NCBI GenBank assembly: GCA_911728435.2
Contig: OU452204.1
Coordinates: 6,882,001 to 6,946,000, forward strand
DNA from: Apoderus coryli
Taxonomy: Eukaryota > Arthropoda > Insecta > Coleoptera > Attelabidae
DNA: 64,000 bases
Direction of reading: 5' to 3'
This document shows positions 12,003-23,900 of this stretch, piece by piece; the first letter of the stretch is position 1, and each line of letters opens with the position of its first letter. The notes under the pieces were generated by a model. It did no database searches. It was not told the origin of the DNA and saw nothing but the letters and a program-made list of their open reading frames with translations. The translations under genes and the position numbers were made by a program.

Positions 12003-14118
12003 GCACAGTGGGTTATTTGAGCAATCTGGGCGGCCAAAAATATATAAATTAAATAAGTTATACTTCAGGAAGAATTGAGTAAATTTAGGATATTTGTAAG
12101 TTTAATTTATAGTAAAACCAAAAAAATAGACACGTATGTACAGTGTGTCCACTAGTAATCTACATTTGGGTAACTTTATTATTAATTTTACAAACATCTT
12201 ATAAAAAAATTCGAATAAAAAAATGTTTTAACTGGATGAATCCCATCCTTCCTCGTCTGAATCAAGTCTCTTCTTCATCATCCGTTGATGATTCCGACTG
12301 CGAGTCTGTTTTCACATTAGGTGAAGCCGAAAGTAACAAACTTAATGTTTCTTTGGAAAACGGTTTACTATGCTTTTTAGGTATTGGTCTCATTCCAGTT
12401 ATAATAGGAAGTAAACAACAGCCTATTCAACACATCCAAATTGCAAGATTCTCTTGAAAACTTCCTTGCAAAATTTTGGCGATAGATCCTGAAATGCCTA
12501 TTACGTGCTTCTGATGCCTCCTCTGATAATTGACCTATCGGAAGCAGCGCATTTTCGATAACCATTGGGCCATGAATTCATATTTTATGCATAGTGGGAG
12601 TCATTGGATGCTACGGGAAGAGCTGGATGTAGATTTCTGCAGTTTCCTTTGCATAAGCCGAAAATTTTTCTAAATTAATTTTATGTCCACACGATAATTA
12701 GTTCTAAAATTATTTTTAATCTGTATATAAAGTGCTTGTCAATCCCAGTAATTTCTGCCGACAATTCGTGGTTCTCAAAAAATCTTCGACTGGTATTGCC
12801 ATCGTTTGTGTTACCAAATCCAGGTTTAGGTACATCTAGTTTAGCTTTTTGTAGAAGGCTATAACAAGGAAATAACTTTTTCTGAGTGCTTCTTATTATT
12901 TCTTACTGCCTCCTGGAAAGTCCTGCTTCAACAAACATGGCAATAGCCAGCTTCGGCGACAATTGAGAGCTGACACTTTCGAACTGAGTACGAGAAAAAG
13001 CTTTCTTATATTTTGTTGCTCGTTTTGGGGTACTTGTAATTTCTTTTAGAACTAAGGAAGCATCTCTTTTGCCACTTTCTACTAGCTTAGACTGCGTCGC
13101 GTAAGTGAGCACCTCTAAGTTAGTTGTTTTGCGAAGCCCTTCAGTTTTTCTTCTTTTAGTCCTCTTACTTGATGCCTCAAACAACTTTGCGGGTCGACCG
13201 GGTCTCTTTACAACCTTTGGAATATGAAATGTTCCTTGGAGCCATTCGTTATTTTTCTTTAAGAAGTATTCTTCTTTTCTTAACGCTTTAGACCACCTTC
13301 TCTTTACTTCTGACTTAAAATGTGACAAATCGTGCTTTAGTGTACTAATTTGCTCCGTTGAAAAATCTTCCGATTCGAGAAGACGGTTTTCTAGAAATTC
13401 TAACTTTTCGTTCATGGTATTCAAATTTTGTCGCTGCATAATAGAAAATAAATGTTTTCTAGTCACTACTCGTACATTTGACGGCCTTGAAAAAAAAAAC
13501 AACAATTAAGAACGGAAAAAGGAAATAATTAATACCAGTAGTTATTTTATCGATTTTACATGTAGTTATTTGTTTTAAATAGCAATAATTTACAAAATCG
13601 CATTTTTTCGCAAAAATAAAATTACATTTTTTGAAGAACAAAGCCTAAACTTTCAAAGCAAACTGATATCGATTCCGGGAAATATCAGGAAGTACAACTT
13701 TGTTCATACAAAGTAAAACTAGATTGAATAAGAAGCATGAAAAAAAACTATCAATAGAAAAAGCTAATTTTAAAATTACTAAAGTTCATTATATAACAAA
13801 GATTTGTGAAAACTAAATACACTTACCTGGTTCTCCACAATCCATAATTTATAATTTTATCAGTCTAAATAAACAATACAAATCACAACACTCTTTAACT
13901 ACACATCTGCTAACTACGGCGGAAATTAATATGTCTGCTTAAGGATAGCCGAATTTCAACTGATCGTACGATTGTGTAACAGTGTGCTATAAGGTGGAGA
14001 AGGGGTTTATTATATGCGTAAACTATCTCTGCTTATAAAATACACGTATTTTCTACCTGCGATAAAGTTTACGAAATCGATTTATGGCCGGCCAGATTGC
14101 TCAAATACCCCACTGTGC
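12003..14118. mobile_element. DNA transposon with 32-bp TIRs, family not identified
   Basis: The left TIR (12004-12035) starts CACAGTGGGTTATTTGAGCA. The right TIR (14086-14117) is its inverted match (GGCCGGCCAGATTGCTCAAA ... CACTGTG). CGGCG directly flanks both ends and may be a target-site duplication. Inside, on the - strand, is a broken transposase-like gene. Length is 2.1 kb, shorter than an intact autonomous copy would need, which fits an internal deletion. Confidence 0.8.
12240..13505 (-). pseudogene. Transposase-like protein of the 12.0-14.1 kb transposon, internally deleted
   Basis: The N-terminal part (13505-12903) is an open frame of about 200 codons. It has a coiled-coil-like stretch (NEKLEFLENRLLESED), a basic segment with KRPGRPAKL and SKRTKRRKTEGLRK, and ends in LAIAMFVEAGLSRRQ. 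A stop and frameshifts follow, and then a C-terminal block around 12580-12377 with MTPTMHKI, a TGA, IHGPMVIENALLPIGQLS and EARNRHFRIYRQNFARKFS, and a Ser/Asp-rich tail to about 12240. I know this combination (…LPIGQLSEEAQEARNK…) from abundant unnamed insect transposon proteins, but I cannot name the superfamily. The middle, where the catalytic core should be, is largely missing. Confidence 0.65.
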
Positions 14119-14771
14119 GGCGTACAGATTTTTCTCAAAACATATTAAGACGCCGTGCCGCACCGGCACGAACGACACTATAATGTATGTGCTTGGCATG
14201 TAAATGTGACCTTTAGTGATACATTCGCGTGTTACAGAACTAATTTCAATATCTCAACGGGTTTTCAACTATTAAAGACGGAAATCTTTAAACACCTCGT
14301 ATTCTGAAAACGGAGCATTATACCGGACCCATGTTCATATGGACGTTTTTTGTATGTATAGAATCCATTCCTAACTTTCCCTCATGTAAACCTAAGGCCA
14401 TAATGCATTTGAGTGGTTGACAAGAAAACCTTTTGCTTTTCCTGTAATAACTTGTAGTCATATCTAAGACAAAATCAGTTTTAACTAATTCAACGTTCAT
14501 AGACATTATAAACAACTCTCAGAGCAAATATCCAATTGAACACTATTATTGGTTGTCTTCACCACCAATCAGAAATTAAAATAATGCTATAATTGGTAAT
14601 TTACTTTGAGAAACGGGCGTCCAAATTCTTAACCAACTAAATAAACTAGTAAAAATGTATTGTTAATAAGTATAATAATAATAAATTACTTAAAACACAA
14701 AAATTAAAGATTAATCTTGTCCAGTCTCTCGATTTTTGTTAAGTCTACCATTTACATAAATAACATTCATG
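14119..14771. other. Intergenic DNA, likely 3' flank of the - strand gene
   Basis: This stretch lies downstream of the stop of the - strand exon at 14772 and should include its 3' UTR. No clear AATAAA was pinned down. No other feature was seen. Confidence 0.4.
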
Positions 14772-14972
14772 CTATTTCTTTTTGTTCTTTAATCGTATTG
14801 TTGGTTTGACATGATTTATATTATTGTCTTCTTCATTATTTACGTAATTTGTTACTTCAACAATGGCTTTAGTAGGTGTTGAGTGTTGTGATTTTATTCC
14901 ATTACTATTAGTCAAATTGTGGTTTGGGTAGTCAGCATTGTTGTTAACGAGGGTTATTTGTAATTTAGGCAC
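14772..14972 (-). CDS. Terminal exon of a - strand gene (probably ANKRD33-like)
   Basis: A TTTTATTTTTCAG acceptor is followed by 66 codons starting [19 protein letters not shown] and ending IRLKNKKK plus TAG at 14772-14774. The sequence is Asn/Thr-rich with a basic end. It joins the 15238-15419 exon without breaking a codon. The regular splice sites and open frame support real coding. Confidence 0.6.
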   Translation of the reverse strand: MPKLQITLVNNNADYPNHNLTNSNGIKSQHSTPTKAIVEVTNYVNNEEDNNINHVKPTIRLKNKKK

Positions 14973-17900
14973 CTGAAAAATAAAATTGAAAATACTTAAT
15001 ATTATCTCTAACAGGTTCAATATTTCTAGCTTTTAGTTAGTTTTTCTACAGCTAATACTAGTAAGGGTGACAGTGCTCGTGTTCTGTTCGCGTGGTAAAG
15101 TAAATGATTCTTGATGCATCATTCTAGTTTCATCGAGCATATATCACTCATGCAATTTTGATACATAGCAAAATCTAAGAAAGACTTTTCGTATACAGTG
15201 ACGATCGCGTTTATCTAAAACTTTGTGCTCTACTTACCGTAAGTGGTCGAATTAAAGATTTAACGACAGGTGGTACTGAGCTAGAATTCGGAAGTACTGG
15301 TGAACTGGCGCACAGAGCAGCGGATGTAAGTTGTGTGACTAGACGAGCACTGGAAAATGCATCTGCACTGGTTGGATTGGAAGACGTACGAAATACTTTG
15401 CGAAGTTTCGATTTTAAACCTGCATTAACAAACGTATTAAATATTAGGTACCTTTTTTCTATCTAAACATTATATTTATATTTAAACAGAAACAAATTGT
15501 TAAATAAAATGTTAATTATTTATTAACCGTTTTAAATAATTTTTAACGCATTATAATCTATTTAAATTGAATGCTTTCTGACCTTGATTTCATAAAAAAA
15601 TATAATTAAGTGTTACATAGTATAAAACCAAAAAATGCGTTTTTATCCAAAGTTCTGAAGGATCTGCGAAGGGAATAAAAATTACCGTGATTGAGTTTTT
15701 AAGCATTATTTTCCCTTAATATTAATAATTATAGAAAATTACTTTTAAAAGTAGTTAACTATAATTACAAATTACTTTGTCTGTAGGGAAACCTTCAAAA
15801 AAGAACGGATTTTAACGGTGCCTTGCGTGTATTTGTTCAAGCTTTTAACTTATATCTTCAGGAGGCGTAATTTGTTTATTACAAATGAGGCACTTTATAA
15901 TTAGCAGAAGCCAACTTCTGCTGCCTAGGCCGTGCCACAAGTCATTCAAAAGGTCGCCGCACTATGCTGGTATTTATTATTTTAATATGCTGCCCCGAAA
16001 AATTTTGAGCTCAACTTCACTCATTAAATTGAAAAGCAATTTAAAATAATTTTTGGCTGTAAATGGTTTGTACACGCTGCAGGCATTTGTTGAGCATTGC
16101 TCCACCAGCTGTGACTTCTTTTTATTTTGCTGGTAGGCTCGTATGTCTTGAAAGTTGTTCATGTTAATCTATATTGTTTGTCTTGTAAATGTTAAGTAAT
16201 ATTGTTATTTATTCGGTATTCTTCTTTATTTGTTATTTTTTGTAGTTTTTAATGTTTTTGACATTTTTTAATGTTTCGAGCATGAATTTAGTTTAATTTT
16301 TGTAAGTGGAATTGAATCTTGACAGGCCAATGTATATGAATTGTATACCAACTAATGGCCAATAATTGAATTGAAAATTGAATTGAATATTTTTGTAACT
16401 AATTACAATTGTAATTTAATTAAATATTCTACTTCTCCAATTAGCATTACTTTTTCAATCTAAAATAGGCTAATTCAATATTTTTTCTTAATAATACTAC
16501 AATATATAACAGAAAATTATGATTATGAATTTTAGATTGCAATTTCAACAGTAATAAACTCTAATAATTATTTTTTTAACAACAGAAGTTGTAAAATCAA
16601 AGACAATTTTATAGAATTTTTAGACCGATTACTTTCATAGGCAACTAAACTTATAACAACAATAATTCTGAATAATTCTGTGTCAAATTTACAATAGGTA
16701 ACGTTTCGCTGATCAACCTGCCAGCTTCTTCAGAGCAACTTTGGGATGAAAGTATGATCAGCGCAACGATAGCTAGTGTAAATTTGATGTAGGATTTATC
16801 AGCAGGTATTTATTGTTATAAGTAACCTCGGCCAATTCAGCGATTTCCGATGTTTCTGTTAAAAACTTGGCGATGGTAGGTTTTCCATAAGGCCAAGAAG
16901 CGTGTGTTCCAGAAAGTCGCGATATACCTCTCTGGTAAGTCCAATTAAGCAGTCTCCCACAATTCCGAATCAAACGTTCAACGAGAACTGATTTTGAGAA
17001 TGATCTTCAAATATCGCATGCGAATTTTGATCACACCATGATGAATGATGAAATATGAACATACCTTATTGCATTTCTTGAAAAACTCGCGTCAACAGTA
17101 AACGAAATCAACATCAGTAGATGAGGAATTTCAACAATTTTGTGCAAAAGCTATTGACAGAATGCCATAGGTGGGGGAAAATCAGCAGGAATAACAAATT
17201 GTCCTTAAGAATGGGCCAAACAGTACTATAATTTCATAAAAAGCCCTGAAAAATCGCCGCCTTAAATATTGTAGAGGCTTTTTGAAACACAGTCAGCACT
17301 TGAAATTAATATATAGCGACCACCAGAAAATTTAAAACTCAAGTCAAAAATTGGCTGCTAGATCAGAGCTTTTTTTCATTGAGTGAATATTTTGATTGTT
17401 CAATTCGACCTCGAGTCTCTCTGTAATGTAATTTTACAATATGTGTCTTTTATACAATTTGTTCAATTCGTACTTGATTCTGTAATGTAATTTTACAATA
17501 TGTTTTATACAATTTGTTCAGTTCGTACTTGATTCTGTAATGTAATTTTACAATATGTATCTTTTATACAATTTGTTCAATTCGTACTTGATTCTGTAAT
17601 GTAAGTTTACAATATGTGTATTTTATACAATTTATTCAATTCGTACTTGATTCTGTATTGTAATTTTACAATATGTGTCTTTTATACAATTTGTTCAATT
17701 CGTACTTGATTCTGTATTGTAATTTTACAATATGTGTCTTTTATACAATTTGTTCAATTCGTACTTGATTCTGTATTGTAATTTTACAATATGTGTCTTT
17801 TATACAATTTGTTCAATTCTCACTTGATTCAGTAATGTAATTTTACAATATGTGTCTTTTATACAATTTGTTCAATTCTTACTTGATTCTGTAATGTCAT

Positions 17901-20900
17901 TTTACAATATGTGTCTTTTATACAATTTGTTCAATTCGTATTTGATTCTGTAATGTAATTTTACAATATGTGTCTTTTATGCAATTTATTAAATTCGTAC
18001 TTGATTCTGTAATGTAATTTTACAATACGTGTTTTTTATACAATTTGTTCAATTCGTACTTGATTCTGCAATGTAAGTTTACAATATGTGTATTTTATAC
18101 AATTTGTTATATATGTAGTTTACTTAAAATCTTGACGCATTCTATGTCCCTTTGCTGTACCTTATGAATAAAGAATGTTATTATTATATATTCGGGAAAA
18201 GTAATTGGGGCTCCAATATCTCAATTACTATTAAAAATTATTTTGGCCCAAAATGTAATTAGTTAGATATTACATAGATGTAATTAGTTAGATACTATTA
18301 CCTACTTTATCAAAAATTGTAATTAATTACATATTACATAGTAGTTAATTTGATTTACACCAATTACTTACCCAGCTTTAAAACAGATAGCAACAAATTT
18401 ACGTATGAATTCAAGAAGATTGAAATAATAAAGGCTGGGAAAGAGTATTACACGTGAAACTTGTTTTGTACGTGGCTATCGGATTGACGAGAGTGTTATG
18501 AAACATGTGTTGCTCAATATTACGATAACTTTTGGAGGCATGTGTATCATGGTATCAATTTACTGAACAATATTTAGCAATTTTCATCTCATCTTATTAT
18601 GTTCAGCTCTCGGTGAAATTAATTATTATATCCAAAGCTTTTTATTTTGTTATTGGCTTAGGAAAATAATACATTATTATCTTATTTTTTTATAGAGATT
18701 ACATTCTACAATAATGGATTATTGTAAAGATAATGTTTATAGTGTGCGACCATTATTATTGCACCACACTGTATATACCGGTTGGTCTATTTTTCTTGAG
18801 ACAGCCTTATATCTTAAAAACGGCACATTTTTCGAGAAAAAAGTTCAAATAAAAGTTGTTTGCTATTGTGGGGCAAATGCAGTGGTATCAATTTGCGAAT
18901 TTGACAACCGCTTCAAGGTTATCTCAAGGTCAACTTTGGTTTTTTAAATAGAAACATAGATTATTTATTACAGAATCGTATTCTACAGAAAAAAAAAACA
19001 AATAACTTTTGCGTTAAATCAGGCGACCTAGCAGGCCACACAACGGGGCCACATCTTCCAATCCATCGATCAGGGTATTCATGATCTAACACTTCACGGG
19101 GAGTTCTGCCATAATGTGCAGGACAGCCATTATGTTGAAACCATATATTTGCCCGTTCTTGGAGTGGTATATCTTCAAGTAGAAGAGGTAAATAATGCTG
19201 CTCTAGAAACTGCTGATATTTTTGTCCATCCAATGTTCCTTCAATAAAATATGGACCAATCAACCTATCTCCAAGAATTCCACATGATGCATTCACCGTC
19301 CAAGAGCTCTGTTGTTCCACTTCTCTTAACAACCGCGGATTTTCGACACTCCAATAATACAGGTTGTGACGATTCATCTGTCCATGGTTTGTAAAACCAG
19401 ATTCATCCGAAAACACCACACTAAAGAAAAAGTTTCTGTTTAATAGAATTTGTTATCGTACCCACTGGCAAAATCTGACTCGATTCTCAAAAATCATCAC
19501 CATGAAGTTCTTCATGCAAAGCAATGTGATACGGGTGAAATTTATGCCGCTTTAATATCCTAAGAATGCTTGATTTAAAAAATCCAGAGTCTTGAGAAAT
19601 TCTTCGACAAGAAACATGCGGATTTACAGCAATACCCGCCAATACTGCGATTTCATTATTTTCACCACTGACAGTAGCTCGTCGAGTTCGTTTTTTCGGC
19701 TGCACATTTCCGGTTTCTCTAAAATCCTTCACAACACGGTAAAATGTAGCGCGGGATGTAGGATTTCTTTCTGGAAAACGTTGCATATACAATGCTACGG
19801 CATTATCGATATTTCTGTGACATTCTCCATAGAGCAATATCATCTCAACCTTTTGTGCTACAGAAAGATGTTCCATATTTTCTCAAAACTAACTTATTGT
19901 TTATTGTCACTCACAAGTGTAAAGATATTATGAATGATTTAATTGCTATAAATGTGCAAGAATGTTTACCATTTGAAAAATTTACTACTATTTTCTTTAA
20001 GTATAAAAAAAATAAAAATTAAATATTTGAATATATGAGGAATTATTAACTTTTACTTCCCAATGACGATCAGTAGGTACGTTCGTTAGTCTGTTATCAA
20101 TTTTGCTATTTTTAACAAAATATGGAATATCTTTCTATGTCAGAAAAAGTTTTGTCGATATTACCTGTGGTTTTGCAGATAAAAGTGATATATCCCATGC
20201 ATTTTATTACTGTGTTGCGAAGAAGTTTACGAGAACGTAGTTTATTAAATTCCTGATGAAGACAGGTGGTCTTCTCGAAACGTTGAAACAAAGAAAAAAT
20301 AAATAATGGCATTTAAATAATTATCTAAAATCAAATAATCAGTCGATGATTTTTAAATTGTTGAACCTCAGTTCCAAGAACGAAAAACAGAGAAATGAAT
20401 CCAAATTATTATCGGAATCAAAAAATTTATTAAGGAAAGTTATTTGTATTTTTTTATGTAGAATCCGATTCGGTAATGAAAAATATATGTTTCCATTAAG
20501 AAAAACGAGTTGACCTTGCGATAACCTTGAAACGGTTGATAAACTCGCGAATGGGTGCCACCATTGTTTTTCCCCCACAATAGCAAACAACTTTAATTTG
20601 AACTTTTTTCCTAAAAATGTGCCGTTTTTAACATATAAGGCTGTCTCAAGTTAAATGGACCACCCGGTATATATTTTTGTTTAGTTATTGTAGTTGTAAA
20701 TTATATTCTCCAAATTTCCAATAGTTAACAACATCTGGCACTTTTCATATTTCTGCTCTCTACATACATTTGTATTTTTAGGAACAACAAAATTCCCAAG
20801 TCTCTACCTATACCACAGTATAATAAATAATACAGTATTCTGACTTTCACGTTTGCAAGCCGTCCTGCGCATATCGTCGCGCATGCCGCCATTATGGGTT

Positions 20901-23900
20901 ACAACGTCAAAATAATCGCATAGACGTAGATAGATACAGTTCACTCCTGTGTTCAATATATAGTTCATTGTCGGCGTGTAAGAGATAAATAAATATTGTG
21001 TTTAAATCTAAATCTGTGTTTTGTATTTTTAGTATAGTGTTCGTGAGAATTAAAAGGATTTTATTTTTATTAACGTGTATTGGGATTCATACAATGAATA
21101 ATCACGGAGGACATGTGTGTGTTGCAAACGGTTTTCCCAATAAGCGGTACACTTGCTCTAAACATTTTTTTCGCTCCCAGAGCCTCCAGAATAATAAGTC
21201 TATTTCCACGAAGAAAAACTGGTTCCAGATTTGTTAATTCTCCTCTAAATGCATAAAAAATATTTTTATCTGATATTTCCCATGCCTCTTGATTTAATTT
21301 GACAACGGCTTTCGCTATTTGTTGGTCCTTTTGGCTTTCTGTAATTATTCGAGAAATATTTATGGCTTTTGGAGAACTTATTTCGATTATTGAACATACG
21401 TGATGGTCACCTTCCTTGTCGAATGAAGGTTCCTCACTCAATTTACATAATCTTGACAAGGAATCGGCAATGTTTAATTTACCAGACTGATAAATGACTT
21501 TAAATTTAAATGATTGGAGTCGCATCCTGTTAGGTGAGTAATAAGTAAAAATTAAGAGAAATACTAGATAATTTTACGTTTATAACAACTATTTGTATAA
21601 CCGTAAAATTTATATTACGAAATGACAGTATCTAATATGTTTTTAAACTAAATACAAGTGAAACATAAACACAAGTTGTCGCGTGGCTAGTTGTTATTTT
21701 ATTGACAATATCATTATAAAGTTTCAAGAAGTCTTTGCCAAAATTTGCCTTTAAAGTTGCTGTTGTTGTAATTTGTGAATTAAACTACCCGTTTAACTCA
21801 CTACAACGATATTCATAATAAACCACGAAAATTGAAATAAACGCGATTTATTAATAAAGAAAAATAACAAACTAAATACAAAACTGAATCGATTTTAACT
21901 GACCAATATAATATAGAAATTGAAAACTAATCAAAAATCTGACAATCTTAATTCTTTTTTGACAATAACAACTTTTTCCAATAGTTATTATTATTGTTAT
22001 TAAAAATTACCCAATCATGTCAACATTTAACTGATAACACCACTCAAGGTTGTTTTCAATCACTATGACACACCACAAATATTTCTGAAATTAACAGCGA
22101 TATTATTATGTACTTAAATATATTTACAAAAATAAAAATACAGTACTGTGGTTAGAAACCAAAAACTATAATTATTCTTAGTCAGGACCTGACTTGTAAC
22201 CCAAAATGGCGGCAACTTACGTCACAGTTTTTTTCAAAGTGTGAACGTGGAGTCGGAATGCGGTACTTATTAATGCTGTGCCTATACCATAAAAGCTTTG
22301 GTATTGTTAAAGTCACGCACTGGTCAGCAGGTCCTTCTGCCTTTCTATAATTTCAGACAGACAGTCAGTCAACAGCATCTAACGAGTCAACATTCTCTAG
22401 CCAACACCTAAATAACACTCTCTCTCCAGCCTCGGATGATGATACTCTGTTCCTTATCAATAAATATTCACTATTGTACATACATCTACCGAAAACAGTG
22501 TTTCAATTACAACTATACTACCCGTAGTCTGCACTTCAGCTAAGAACAAGAGCCCCTCATGAAAACCGTGTAGTGAGTATTTTCTGTTTTGAAATATGTT
22601 GGGAGCTACCAGAATTCTCTTCGCGAGCTACCAGTGGCTTGCGATCGACGGGTTGGCGACCACTAGTCTAATTAATTAACTTTTCTTGTGAATGAGTTTC
22701 ATTCTCTTTCTGAATCGCTCGGACCATTTGCATTAAAGCTGCTTTCGTTTCGCCGAAAAATAGTAAATAAACACCTGCATCAGCAAAATTTATGTTGACG
22801 ATATACCCCGGGTCGTTCTTCCGCCTCAATACTTATAGCAAAATTTACACTTTGAACATAAAAAAAAAGTATGTGCTAAAATGGTGCCAATAATTAATAG
22901 CACGGTCTATTTCAGATTATTATCGTTGAGGGACTTCCGAAGACACACTAATGATAATATATAAGCATCTAGTAGCAAATTAGTTATCTAAAACTCTCAA
23001 CAGCCTGAAATGCGATATGCTTACCATTTGATGTATTCTGTTGAGCAGGCGGTAACGGAACGACTTTTCCCATCACGACTCTGGTATTTGTCTCATGCTC
23101 AAGGCCCCAATTCCCATATGACGTTGAACGTTCTAATAGCCTTTGACGAGCATGCTTCTCTATTACATCAGCACAAACGTAACGCCCACAAAATCTTGCC
23201 CATTGATCAGGTCTGAAGCCGCGTCCGTTGTCACGTAGCGTTGGGTTAGCCCCTATAAGAGTAACAAAATGTAAAAATTATTGATAGGGTTGATCATTTC
23301 ATTGTAGGACTGACAGTAATAAGAACATTGCAAAAGTAAATATACAGATATACAGGATGATTCAAATTAAAACGAATTTTATGAAGAACAATATGCTGCA
23401 CAAAGAGAACAATTCAAGTTGGCTGACAAAATTGAAATTAAAATTAAAAAGAAGTCATTCAGTGCCAAGTCAGGACTATACCGCGGATGACTCATCAAAT
23501 CGGTGATTTGGGTGCTCAAAAATGCAGTTGTTTGAGCCGATGTGTGAGAGCTCGCATTGTCGTGGTGAAGAGTGATCCGTCTTCGGCGGTTGGTTTTCCC
23601 GATTTCTTGGAAGACAACTGGCAATCAAATAGTTGTGTACCACTCAGAATTGACTGTTCTGCGTTGTTCTAGTGGTACGGTTGCGACATGTCCAGTTTTT
23701 CAGAAAAAACAGGCGACCATTTGCTTGGAAGTGCTTCGTGCGCGAACAACTTTTGTTGTATTTGGGTCATCTTGAAACACCCATACAGTCGACTGCTGTT
23801 TACTGTCGGGCTCATACGCGTAAATCCATTATTCATCACCTGTCACGATGTCATAGACGTGTTTCGAAGCACCGCGATCGTATTTTTTGAGCATTTCTTT

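Noticed and set aside
12143..12457. 104-codon open frame on +
   Set aside because: It is antisense to the transposase-like gene of the 12-14 kb transposon.
16773..16973. - strand frame reading [20 protein letters not shown] as a host exon
   Set aside because: The neighbouring frame matches DUF4817-type transposase blocks ([23 protein letters not shown]), so this frame is a shadow of a decayed transposon.
17399..18107. Regular repeats as a CRISPR array
   Set aside because: The 60-bp units are contiguous with no unique spacers, and the sequence is from a eukaryote.
20830..22560. Pair of LTRs around the gypsy pol fragment
   Set aside because: The two LTR-like stretches do not share sequence with each other, and no primer-binding site or target duplication was found; they are kept only as weak notes.
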